DNA of 7,037 nucleotides from an uncultured Acidobacteriota bacterium (GCA_946480545.1 CAMLKY010000102.1:1-7037); one strand, 5' to 3'; shown: positions 1 to 7,037, numbered from the stretch's first letter. Translations and numbers: made by a program. Notes: a model not told the origin generated them from the sequence alone.

Positions 1-1135
1 TCAGGAGATCCTCACCGAACAGGATGCCGAGCAGATGCTTGCCGACAACGGTGGTGAATTCCGCGGCTCACTCCTCGAAGAGCTCATCAACCAACTTATC
101 GAGCGGCTCGTCAACGAGGGCTACCTTAATTTGAAGGAACTGCCTCCGGAACAGCGCACACGCAATCGGAATGGTCAGGGCCAGGGCGAAATCAGTGAGC
201 CTCTGCCGAGGAACATCAAGTTTGAGGTCACCGAAAAGGGACTCGACTTCCTCGGATATAAAACACTCCAGAAACTACTAGGAAGTCTTGGGAAATCGTC
301 GATCGGGCGGCATGAGACCCACCACCTCGACACGGGTGTCGAGGCGGCTCTCGCCTCGAAGCAGTATGAGTTCGGCGATACGATCAACCTCGACGTCAAT
401 GCCACACTTATGTCGGCGATCACTCGTGAGGGCGTCCGCGTTCCCCTTAACCTCGAGTACCGTGACCTCTATGTCCACCAGCAGGATTACAGTTCGTCGT
501 GTGCGACGGTCGTGATGCTCGATTGCTCGCACTCGATGATACTTTACGGCGAGGACAGATTTACGCCGGCGAAGAAAGTCGCGCTTGCACTCGCCCACCT
601 GATCCGAACTCAGTACCCTGGTGATTCGCTCAAGATCGTACTGTTTCACGACCAGGCTGAGGAGCTTCCGCTCGCCCGGCTCGCTACGACCCATGTAGGT
701 CCATATCATACGAACACCGCTGAAGGTTTGAAGCTAGCCCGGCGTCTGCTCACGGCCCAGAACAAGGACATGAAGCAGATCGTTATGGTGACCGACGGAA
801 AACCGACCGCCGCCTTCATCGAACCGTCGAGCCCGGCATACCTTGGCTATAGAAAGTTTTCAACGCATGTTCCGGGCGAGCAGCGCCTGCTCTATAAAAA
901 CTCGATGGGGAACGATCCGTTCGTAATGGCTGAGACCTTCAAAGAGGTACAGGCGTGCCGGAAGTCGAACATCATGATCAATACCTTCATGCTCGCGAGC
1001 GACTACTATCTCGTCGATTTCGTAAAGCAAATGACGGCGATGACGCGGGGCAAAGCGTACTTCGCAAATCCCAATAATCTTACCCAGTTCGTGCTTATGG
1101 ACTTCCTGAAACGACGCACCAGCCGCGTGCGATAG
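1..1135 (+). CDS. VWA-domain protein, COG4867-like (5' partial)
   Basis: Partial gene: the reading frame is open from the window edge (first complete codon at position 2) to the TAG at 1133-1135, giving 377 residues. Met at 35 is probably internal, because the residues before it continue the same helical, acidic N-terminal region and no Shine-Dalgarno sequence precedes it. Residues about 1-165 are helical and charged. A von Willebrand A domain fills the C-terminal half. Its metal-binding (MIDAS) set is visible and complete: D174-C-S176-H-S178, a Thr near residue 239 (HTNTAEG), and T264-D265-G266. No signal peptide or membrane segment is visible, so it is likely cytoplasmic. It resembles the COG4867 family. 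VWA proteins of this kind usually work with a MoxR/ChlI-type AAA+ ATPase as a metal-insertion or protein-remodelling pair; that partner is not in this window. The substrate is unknown. The domain call is firm and the family assignment is from memory. Confidence 0.88.
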   Translation, partial: QEILTEQDAEQMLADNGGEFRGSLLEELINQLIERLVNEGYLNLKELPPEQRTRNRNGQGQGEISEPLPRNIKFEVTEKGLDFLGYKTLQKLLGSLGKSSIGRHETHHLDTGVEAALASKQYEFGDTINLDVNATLMSAITREGVRVPLNLEYRDLYVHQQDYSSSCATVVMLDCSHSMILYGEDRFTPAKKVALALAHLIRTQYPGDSLKIVLFHDQAEELPLARLATTHVGPYHTNTAEGLKLARRLLTAQNKDMKQIVMVTDGKPTAAFIEPSSPAYLGYRKFSTHVPGEQRLLYKNSMGNDPFVMAETFKEVQACRKSNIMINTFMLASDYYLVDFVKQMTAMTRGKAYFANPNNLTQFVLMDFLKRRTSRVR

Positions 1136-1154
1136 CGGACGACCAAGCGTTTTC

Positions 1155-1170
1155 TTCCGGGCAGCCGGAA
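1155..1170 (+). terminator. Hairpin TTCCGG-GCAG-CCGGAA after the VWA gene
   Basis: A perfect 6-bp inverted repeat with a 4-base loop lies 19 bases after the VWA stop codon. No clean run of T follows; the next bases are TGC and then the AT-rich promoter box. It could be a weak terminator or transcript-end stem for the VWA gene. Because it ends immediately before the extended -10 of the next gene, it could equally be an operator for a repressor. The sequence alone does not decide between these. Confidence 0.4.
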
Positions 1171-1179
1171 TGCTATATT
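1171..1179 (+). promoter_or_regulatory. Extended -10 promoter candidate for first M48-propeller gene
   Basis: TGC-TATATT fits the TGn-TATAAT extended -10 form, and the match continues as TATATTTTGAA to 1184. The same 11 bases occur 28 bases before the paralogous gene start at 4304; here they lie 33 bases before ATG 1218. No good -35 is seen at the usual distance (about 1151-1156, TTTCTT), which an extended -10 can tolerate. The predicted transcript start is near 1186, giving a leader of roughly 30 bases. Conservation between the two copies is the main support. Confidence 0.5.
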
Positions 1180-1217
1180 TTGAATCCTAAGCCCCGGCAT
1201 CCTGTCGCTCCAGAAAT

Positions 1218-4178
1218 ATGAAATACGTCCACGGCCTGTTTGCAGCGCTCGCGCTTGCCCTTTTTACGTTCTCCGCATTTTCCCAAACTCCCTGTAAACC
1301 ACCGGAAATCGTCTTCAACAAGAATGCTAATAACATTTTTAGCGAAGAGCAGGAGGTGTACCTCGGCGATGCGCTGGCGGAGGCCGTCGAAAAGAACTTC
1401 GTAGTGCTGCAGGACGATGCGCTCAGCGCGTATCTTCAGCAGATCGGAGACAAGCTCGTCAAACACCTGCCGCCGACCACAATAAAGTTCCGGTTCTTTG
1501 TCGTTGACACACCCGAACTGAACGCCTTCAACGTCGCCGGCGGACGCATCTACGTAACGCGCAAGATGATCGCATTCCTCAAAAGCGAGGATGAACTGGC
1601 AGGTATCCTCGGGCATGAGCTGGGACACGGGATCGTGCGTCATGGCTCGCTGGATATGAGCCGATCATTCAAGGAGATCCTCGGGGTTGAGAAGCTCGGC
1701 GACAGGCAGGACGTGGTTGATAAGTTCAACCAGATGATCGACCGCTGGAGAACAAAGAGGATAAGGCGAAGCGCCGGTCACGAAGGGGATCAGCAGATGG
1801 AAGCCGACCGGATCGGACTTTTCGCGATGATGGCGGCCGGTTACGAGCCGAATGCGTTTGCAACCGCGTGGGAACGTCTTGCCGAGGTCAACAAGAAAGA
1901 CGTTGGCGGGTTAAGCGACATACTCGGGACGACCAACCCAGGTGAGAAACGTCTTCGCGAGATCGTAAAGGCGATCGGCACAGTTTCGTCCGAGTGCCGC
2001 GGGCAGGTGCCTAACATTAACGAGGCATTCCTTAAATGGCAGTCGCACGTGCTTTCGATAACGTCGGTCCGACACCGCGAGAAATTCCGCGGGCTCAAGC
2101 TGAAAGGTGTTCTGAGTCCTGCGTTGCGAGGCGTCATCACGCATTTTCAGTTTAGTCCCGATGGCCAGTACATAATTGCGCAGGACGGAGCGGGGATTAA
2201 CATTCTTCGACGCGACCCTTTCAGCTTTCTATTCCGCGTGGATGTTGCGGACGCAAAATTCGCGAGGTTCTCTCCGGATTCGAGATCGTTCCTATTCATG
2301 ACAAAAGGCCTGCGGGTCGAAGTCTGGGATGTCGAAACGCGCAAGCCGACGCTCGTGCGCGAGGCGTATGTTCGAAACGGATGTCTCCAGTCACGCCTGT
2401 CGCCTGACGGAAAGACGCTCGTGTGCTACTCCGGCAATGGGAGCCTCGAGATAATTGACGTTGCGACGAACGAAAAGATCGTCTCGAAACCACGATTCTA
2501 CGTTCCAACGATCTTCGAGTATCTTGCATGGAATTTGAATCCTGACGACTTCGATCTTGATGAGACGCTGGAGATGCAGTTTTCGCCGGACGGAAGATAT
2601 TTTCTCGCCGGTCGCGTGTTTCGATTTACCGGCAGAGCTATCACTGCCGGTGTGATCACTTACGGGCACACTCCCGATCTGATCAGTGAAGCCTTCATCG
2701 CATACGACCTCGCCGAGCGAAAAGAGCTAAAGCTCCCGGCGAGCCTCAAGAACATCGTTTCGGCACCGTTCGCGTTCTATTCGAATGATCGCATCATCGG
2801 CCAACACAGAAAGGATGCAGACAAGTCCGGCATATTCAGTTTTCCCGCCGGCGAGCGAGTAGCACAGTTTTACCTGAACGCGGATTCGTACGAGCGACCG
2901 TTCAAGGGAGATTATATTTTCGTTCGCCCGATCAAAACTCACCCGGTCGGAGCATACAGCGTATCGGGGAAGACGATGTTTCTGGCAAACAAGACGGCTG
3001 CCTTTGATGGGTGGGACGATTTCTTCGTGTCCGAGGCGGACACCGGAGCGATCGATCTAATGAAGCTGACGAACGGAAACCTGCAGACACTCGCATCGGT
3101 GATGATTCCCTCGAGCCAATTGGGGAAACTGCGGGCTTTGGCCGTTTCCGATGGCATGGACAAGCTGGCGATCTCCGACGATGCTCGGGGCGGTATCTGG
3201 GACCTGACGAGCGGAAAGATGAAGGTGTACATCCGAGGCTTTCGTGGAGCCTACATCGACTCAAAAGGAACCGTGTTCGCAGATTTCCCAAGTGCCGGCG
3301 ATCAGGCGCGGTCGGTCGCCCAACTCGATGTCGAGACCGGAGCGACGGGCAAACTCGAAGCGGTAAACGGCACGGGGATAAAGCAAGTCGGTAAATATCT
3401 GGTCCGCGTAAAAACGGAATCGGACGGCGGCAAGAAGAACAAAAAGAATGAACCGGACGCCCCGAGCGGCGAGGAGCAGCCGAAGGAGCGAACGCAGGTC
3501 CTTTTTGCGGGGGCGTTCGTGTCGGACATCAGGAATGTGCCGGTAACCGATGCGACGATCGAGGTGAGTGACGTGGCCACGCGAACCACGCTGTGGTCGA
3601 AACACTTTAAGGACGAAGCTCCTCAGTACGTTCTAGATGCGCAGGCTGAAACTGTTTCGCTGTACTGGCGAGTGACGGCAAAAACAGCCCGGGAGATCAT
3701 AAAAGAGAAACCCGGACTTTCCGATAAACTGCGCTCGATGGGCGAGAAGGAGGGTGACTACCTGGTCCAGGTGCTCAACGCTTCGACCGGGGCCGAGCTG
3801 GGTTCGGTGCTGATCGAGACCGGTCAGGGTTCTTTCACGATAGAACGTGTCTTTGCCACGGGCGACTGGCTTACGATCATCGATTCCGAGAATCGTATTC
3901 TCTTCTATTCACTTAAGACCGGCGAGCTGAGATCGCGTGTTTTTGGTGAGAATGCAGCGGTGAATCCCACGCTTTCGATTGCGGCAGTTGAGAACGTACC
4001 CGGCGTACTGGGAATCATCGATCTCAATACCGGACGACGCATAGACGAGTTCCGGTTTCCCGGGCGAATAGTTTACGCGACCTTCGACAGACCCGGAGGA
4101 AAGCTCTTCGTTCTGATATCCAATCAGAGGTACTACGTCTTTAACGCGAATGAGATCGCGGTGCAGAAGCCAGTCTGA
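1218..4178 (+). CDS. Exported M48 metallopeptidase with C-terminal beta-propeller (copy 1)
   Basis: Complete gene of 986 residues. Residues 1-22 form a Sec signal peptide (Lys2, hydrophobic core, Ala-Phe-Ser before the likely cut at Gln23), so it should act in the periplasm or outside the cell. Residues about 37-255 form an M48 peptidase domain with NAFNVAGG and the zinc motif H133-E-L-G-H137. The downstream signature reads Q193-M-E-A-D197, so the usual third zinc ligand Glu of ExxxD is Gln. Residues about 306-986 look like a beta-propeller, with SPDG/SPDS turns after F312, F351, L394 and F455, VWDV and IWDL strands, and a late PQQ-like blade. A Lys/Glu-rich exposed loop covers about 732-760. 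There are only four cysteines (26, 260, 389, 403). The peptidase part resembles BepA, which has TPRs in place of a propeller. ATG 1218 is chosen because the signal peptide begins there; no Shine-Dalgarno sequence precedes it. A paralog follows 125 bases downstream. The natural substrate is unknown. Confidence 0.93.
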   Translation: MKYVHGLFAALALALFTFSAFSQTPCKPPEIVFNKNANNIFSEEQEVYLGDALAEAVEKNFVVLQDDALSAYLQQIGDKLVKHLPPTTIKFRFFVVDTPELNAFNVAGGRIYVTRKMIAFLKSEDELAGILGHELGHGIVRHGSLDMSRSFKEILGVEKLGDRQDVVDKFNQMIDRWRTKRIRRSAGHEGDQQMEADRIGLFAMMAAGYEPNAFATAWERLAEVNKKDVGGLSDILGTTNPGEKRLREIVKAIGTVSSECRGQVPNINEAFLKWQSHVLSITSVRHREKFRGLKLKGVLSPALRGVITHFQFSPDGQYIIAQDGAGINILRRDPFSFLFRVDVADAKFARFSPDSRSFLFMTKGLRVEVWDVETRKPTLVREAYVRNGCLQSRLSPDGKTLVCYSGNGSLEIIDVATNEKIVSKPRFYVPTIFEYLAWNLNPDDFDLDETLEMQFSPDGRYFLAGRVFRFTGRAITAGVITYGHTPDLISEAFIAYDLAERKELKLPASLKNIVSAPFAFYSNDRIIGQHRKDADKSGIFSFPAGERVAQFYLNADSYERPFKGDYIFVRPIKTHPVGAYSVSGKTMFLANKTAAFDGWDDFFVSEADTGAIDLMKLTNGNLQTLASVMIPSSQLGKLRALAVSDGMDKLAISDDARGGIWDLTSGKMKVYIRGFRGAYIDSKGTVFADFPSAGDQARSVAQLDVETGATGKLEAVNGTGIKQVGKYLVRVKTESDGGKKNKKNEPDAPSGEEQPKERTQVLFAGAFVSDIRNVPVTDATIEVSDVATRTTLWSKHFKDEAPQYVLDAQAETVSLYWRVTAKTAREIIKEKPGLSDKLRSMGEKEGDYLVQVLNASTGAELGSVLIETGQGSFTIERVFATGDWLTIIDSENRILFYSLKTGELRSRVFGENAAVNPTLSIAAVENVPGVLGIIDLNTGRRIDEFRFPGRIVYATFDRPGGKLFVLISNQRYYVFNANEIAVQKPV

Positions 4179-4214
4179 CCGGATATCCGAACTGTTGCTC
4201 AGATAGTCAGACTG
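4171..4214 (+). repeat. 9-bp inverted repeat spanning the stop codon of copy 1
   Basis: CAGTCTGAC at 4171-4179 is the exact reverse complement of GTCAGACTG at 4206-4214. The left arm contains the TGA stop codon at 4176-4178. The 26-base interior starts with a perfect 10-base palindrome, CGGATATCCG, at 4180-4189. The transcript could fold into a 9-bp stem. No T-run follows, so it is not a standard intrinsic terminator; it may stabilise the 3' end or mark a processing site. It could also be chance. Confidence 0.4.
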
Positions 4215-4261
4215 ATGGCGGGCGTTAGAACTCTCGCAAAAGATTGCCGTTGATCGGTGAT

Positions 4262-4270
4262 TGTTATATT
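4262..4270 (+). promoter_or_regulatory. Extended -10 promoter candidate for second M48-propeller gene
   Basis: TGT-TATATT is an extended -10 form, continuing as TATATTTTGAA to 4275, identical over 11 bases to the box before the first copy. A possible -35-like TTGCCG lies at 4244-4249, but its spacing to TATATT is only 15 bases. The box is 28 bases before ATG 4304. Having its own promoter suggests that this gene can be expressed separately from copy 1, and that the duplicated unit included the promoter. Confidence 0.5.
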
Positions 4271-4303
4271 TTGAACAACGATTCGCGTCACCCGTCCTGA
4301 AAT

Positions 4304-7037
4304 ATGAAGTACGTCATCCCCGTAATTTTCTTGTTACTAGCCGTCGATCTCTATTCCGTGTCAGCTCAGACCCCGTGCAAACCGCCCGAGGTCGTTTTTA
4401 ACAAGAATACCGCAAACATTTTTAGCGAGCAGCAGGAGATGTACCTCGGGGATGTGATCGCCGAAACGGTCGACAAGAACTTCCTCGTTCTCCAGGATTC
4501 GCAGGCGACGCTTTATCTCGAGCAGATGGGCGCCCGGCTTCTCCGGCATCTGCCGCCGACGAACATCAAGTTTCGGTTCTTTGTCGTCGATTCGCCCGAG
4601 CTGAACGCTTTCAACGTCGCGGGAGGACGGATCTATGTAACGCGGAAGCTGATCTCATTTGTGCGAAGCGAAGATGAGCTGGCCGGAATTCTCGGGCACG
4701 AGCTCGGTCATGGCATCGTGCGACATCACTCATCCGACTACAGCAAAGCTTTCAAGGAGATCCTCGGTATAGATCGAGTCGGCGACCGCGACGACGTCTT
4801 CGATAAATTCAACCAGTTCCTCGACCGGCAGCGGACGAAACGTATCAAACAGCGCGGCGGCCACGAGGGTGACCAGCAACTCGAGGCGGACCGGATAGGT
4901 CTCTACGCGATGATGGCTGCCGGCTACGATCCCAATGCCTACGCGACCGCGTGGGAACGAATGACGGAGATCAAGGGAAAAGGCGCCGGGGGCCTCGCCG
5001 ATTTCTTTGGTATCTCGAAACCCGAGCAGAAGCGTCTTCGGGAAGTGCTCAAGGCGATCGGGTCGATTCCCGAGGAGTGTCGCGATCGGAAAGCGGCGAG
5101 CGATGCTGAGAGTTTCGAGCGCTGGCGAACTTACGTTGTTTCGATCCTGTCGGTGCGTTACCAGGAAAAGTTTCAGGGACTTTTATCGAAAGGCCGTCTG
5201 ACGCCCGCACTGCGCGGTGATATCCAGCATTTCCAATTCAGCCCGGACGGAAGTCATATTCTCGCCATCGATGCGTCCGGTGTGAACATCTTGAAGAGAG
5301 AGCCGTTCGGTTTTCTGTTCAGGGTCAACATAGACAACGTTAAGGCCGCGCATTTCTCGCCGGATTCGAAGACCTTCGTCTTACAAACGTTTGGTCTTCG
5401 CATCGAGTCGTGGAACATCGAGTCGCGAAAGCCAATTCTCACCCGGGAAGTTTACGTGCGCGAGCCTTGCCTTCAGACAGCCCTTTCGCCGGATGCAAGG
5501 ACGCTGGTGTGCTACTCGATGGAAGGCGATCTTCATTTGATCAATGTCGCGACCAACGAGAAGACGTTCACGAAAAAGAAGTTCTACGAGCTCAATTTCT
5601 TCGACGGTTTGACTATGATGCCCGATCTATTCGCCGGGAAGCGGAAAGAGTCAGACTTGCTAGAAATGGAGTTTTCACCCGACAGTCGCTATTTTCTCGG
5701 GGGACGTGTTTTTAGGATAGCTTTTGACAACTTTCTCGGTGCGTCGGCGTTCGCGAGCTTCTTTGGCACGAATTACAATCAGGAGGCTTTCATCGCTTTC
5801 GATCTTTCCGAGGGCCGTGAGATCAAGCTGCCGGAAAGCCTGAAGAACATTGTCGCGATGCCGTTTGCATTCTATTCGAACGACAAGGTCATCGGTCAGC
5901 ACAAGGACGACCCTGAAAAGTCCGGTATCTTCACATTCCCCGGCGGCGATCGCGTGGAGAAATTCAGATTGAACGGCAATTCTTACGAGAAGCCGTTCAA
6001 CGGCGACTACATCTTCGTGCGGCCGATCAAGGACAGCGCCGTCGGCGTTTACAACGTCTCGCAGAACAAGATCTTTCTTACAAGTAGGACCACGGCGATG
6101 GACGGCTGGGGAGATTTCTTTGTTGCTGAAAGCGGGGACGGCAGCGTCGTACTGATGAAATATGAGAATGAAAAGATCGCCGCGGTAGGTAAAGCCGCGC
6201 TTCCTTCGAACGATTTGGCGGACATTCGCACGATCGCTGTTTCGGACGGTCTCGACACGTTGGCCCTTTCGGAGGGGACCCGCGGGGCCGTGTGGGATTT
6301 GGGCTCGGGAAACCTGAAGTCGCATATCCGCTCGTTCCGCGGTTCATACATAGATCCTCAGGGGATGGTATATGTCGATCTTCCAGCGGCGGACGGCGCA
6401 CCGCGAAGGATCGTCGCGTTGGACCCAAGCAATAACTCAACCAAGCCGCTTGATCCGATCTCGCCTTTCTCACTGAAACAGAACGGAAGATTTCTAATTC
6501 GATTCAAAACGCGCCTCGAGGAGGCCTTCGAGAAGCGGCTCAAGGACAAAGCCGACGACAAAGATAGCGATAAGCGTATTACCTTCACTGGCGGACCCGG
6601 AATTTTCACCAGGCAAGGTGCAACGCTGGAGCTTTCCGATGCGATCACTCGGGCGCCGCTATGGTCGAAGAAATACGACTTCGAGCCGCCGACTGTCTTC
6701 CTCGACTCGCGGGCTGAGACCGTTAGTCTCTATTGGGCAATGACACAGAAGTCAGCTAAGGAGATCTTGAAGAAGAATCCGGAACTGGCAGCTCGAGCCA
6801 AGTCGATGGGTGAGAAAGAGGGTGACTACCTCGTTCAGGCATTTAGCGCCGCGACCGGCGCCGAGTTGGGGACGGTCCTGATCGAAACGGGCGAGGGCTC
6901 GTTTACGATCGAGCGTGTCTTCACTGTGGGTGATTGGCTGACGATCATCGATTCCGAAAATCGGATCCTCTTCTATTCGCTGAAAACCGGCGAATTAAGA
7001 TCGCGGGTGTTCGGCGAGAATGCGGCGGTCGACTCCG
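4304..7037 (+). CDS. Exported M48 metallopeptidase with C-terminal beta-propeller (copy 2, 3' partial)
   Basis: Paralog of the gene just upstream, translated by hand: 911 complete codons from ATG 4304 to the window edge, with no stop or frameshift. By alignment to copy 1 (D910 matches its N916), about 70 residues are missing. Residues 1-21 form a signal peptide (Val-Ser-Ala before Gln22). The M48 domain has NAFNVAGG, H132-E-L-G-H136 and Q192-L-E-A-D196, so it shares the Gln-for-Glu change of copy 1. Propeller turns (FSPDG, FSPDS, LSPDA, FSPDS near residue 457) align with copy 1. The four cysteines (25, 259, 389, 403) match. In the peptidase core, 49 of 54 residues ending at the HELGHGIVRH block are identical; in the C-terminal blade, 62 of 70 are identical. 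A Lys/Asp/Glu-rich loop at about 735-758 differs in sequence from that of copy 1. No Shine-Dalgarno sequence precedes the ATG; the start is fixed by the signal peptide and by alignment. Likely periplasmic or secreted, with related but perhaps different substrate choice. Confidence 0.93.
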   Translation, partial: MKYVIPVIFLLLAVDLYSVSAQTPCKPPEVVFNKNTANIFSEQQEMYLGDVIAETVDKNFLVLQDSQATLYLEQMGARLLRHLPPTNIKFRFFVVDSPELNAFNVAGGRIYVTRKLISFVRSEDELAGILGHELGHGIVRHHSSDYSKAFKEILGIDRVGDRDDVFDKFNQFLDRQRTKRIKQRGGHEGDQQLEADRIGLYAMMAAGYDPNAYATAWERMTEIKGKGAGGLADFFGISKPEQKRLREVLKAIGSIPEECRDRKAASDAESFERWRTYVVSILSVRYQEKFQGLLSKGRLTPALRGDIQHFQFSPDGSHILAIDASGVNILKREPFGFLFRVNIDNVKAAHFSPDSKTFVLQTFGLRIESWNIESRKPILTREVYVREPCLQTALSPDARTLVCYSMEGDLHLINVATNEKTFTKKKFYELNFFDGLTMMPDLFAGKRKESDLLEMEFSPDSRYFLGGRVFRIAFDNFLGASAFASFFGTNYNQEAFIAFDLSEGREIKLPESLKNIVAMPFAFYSNDKVIGQHKDDPEKSGIFTFPGGDRVEKFRLNGNSYEKPFNGDYIFVRPIKDSAVGVYNVSQNKIFLTSRTTAMDGWGDFFVAESGDGSVVLMKYENEKIAAVGKAALPSNDLADIRTIAVSDGLDTLALSEGTRGAVWDLGSGNLKSHIRSFRGSYIDPQGMVYVDLPAADGAPRRIVALDPSNNSTKPLDPISPFSLKQNGRFLIRFKTRLEEAFEKRLKDKADDKDSDKRITFTGGPGIFTRQGATLELSDAITRAPLWSKKYDFEPPTVFLDSRAETVSLYWAMTQKSAKEILKKNPELAARAKSMGEKEGDYLVQAFSAATGAELGTVLIETGEGSFTIERVFTVGDWLTIIDSENRILFYSLKTGELRSRVFGENAAVDS

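Noticed and set aside
278..709. 143-codon minus-strand frame opposite the VWA gene
   Set aside because: It lies wholly over the VWA coding region, covers its MIDAS motif on the other strand, and shows no family resemblance.
1174..1184. Bacteroidota-type -7 element (TAnnTTTG)
   Set aside because: TATATTTTG has one base too many for TAnnTTTG and no TTTG is placed at -33; the extended -10 reading fits both copies.
1275..1295. Lipoprotein reading of the N-terminus, using Cys26
   Set aside because: The residues before Cys26 (Ser-Gln-Thr-Pro) do not form a lipobox; an ordinary signal peptidase cut before Gln23 fits better.
3011..3394. 127-codon + strand frame inside copy 1
   Set aside because: An Arg/Gly-rich frame-shifted shadow of the propeller; the main frame is continuous and aligned with copy 2.
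4261..4278. TTGTT/AACAA inverted repeat over the copy 2 -10 box
   Set aside because: Only 5 bp per arm in AT-rich sequence and absent from copy 1; easily chance.
5675..6325. 216-codon open frame on the minus strand inside copy 2
   Set aside because: It is antisense to a strongly conserved coding region; its translation is Arg/Val-rich without motifs, and it arises from the codon bias of the + strand gene.
4304..7037. Possibility that copy 2 is a decaying pseudogene
   Set aside because: Hand translation gives 911 codons without stop or frameshift, with signal peptide, HELGH, blades and cysteines all kept.

Overview
The window looks like a piece of chromosome from a Gram-negative-type bacterium with moderately high GC. 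The style of the proteins (a COG4867-like VWA protein, and Sec-exported M48 peptidases fused to a long WD40/PQQ-like propeller) suggests Acidobacteriota, most likely class Blastocatellia. That placement is inference from family resemblance and was not tested by a search. All genes are on the + strand, and intergenic gaps are short (82 and 125 bases). I see no RNA genes, insertion sequences, CRISPR arrays or phage genes.

Layout: (1) Positions 1-1135 hold the 3' part of a cytoplasmic VWA-domain protein with an intact MIDAS metal site; its start lies before the window. (2) Positions 1136-1217 are a short intergenic region with a perfect TTCCGG/CCGGAA hairpin directly against an extended -10 promoter candidate. 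(3) Positions 1218-4178 encode a complete 986-residue exported M48 metallopeptidase with a long C-terminal beta-propeller. (4) Positions 4179-4303 hold an inverted repeat around the stop codon and a second copy of the same TATATTTTGAA promoter box. (5) Positions 4304-7037 encode a second, paralogous M48-propeller protein, open for 911 codons to the window edge with no stop or frameshift.

The main content is the tandem pair of peptidase-propeller genes. They are collinear along their length and share a signal peptide, HELGH motif, propeller blades and four cysteines. Synonymous positions have diverged widely while protein cores are nearly identical, so both copies look old and under selection. 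Both carry the same departure from the M48 signature: the Glu that normally starts the ExxxD motif (the third zinc ligand) is Gln. Each gene has its own promoter candidate and neither has a recognisable Shine-Dalgarno sequence. They probably act outside the cytoplasmic membrane, perhaps in envelope protein quality control like BepA, with a propeller in place of the BepA TPR domain. The VWA protein is probably a separate transcription unit whose usual partner, a MoxR/ChlI-type AAA+ ATPase, would lie upstream of the window.
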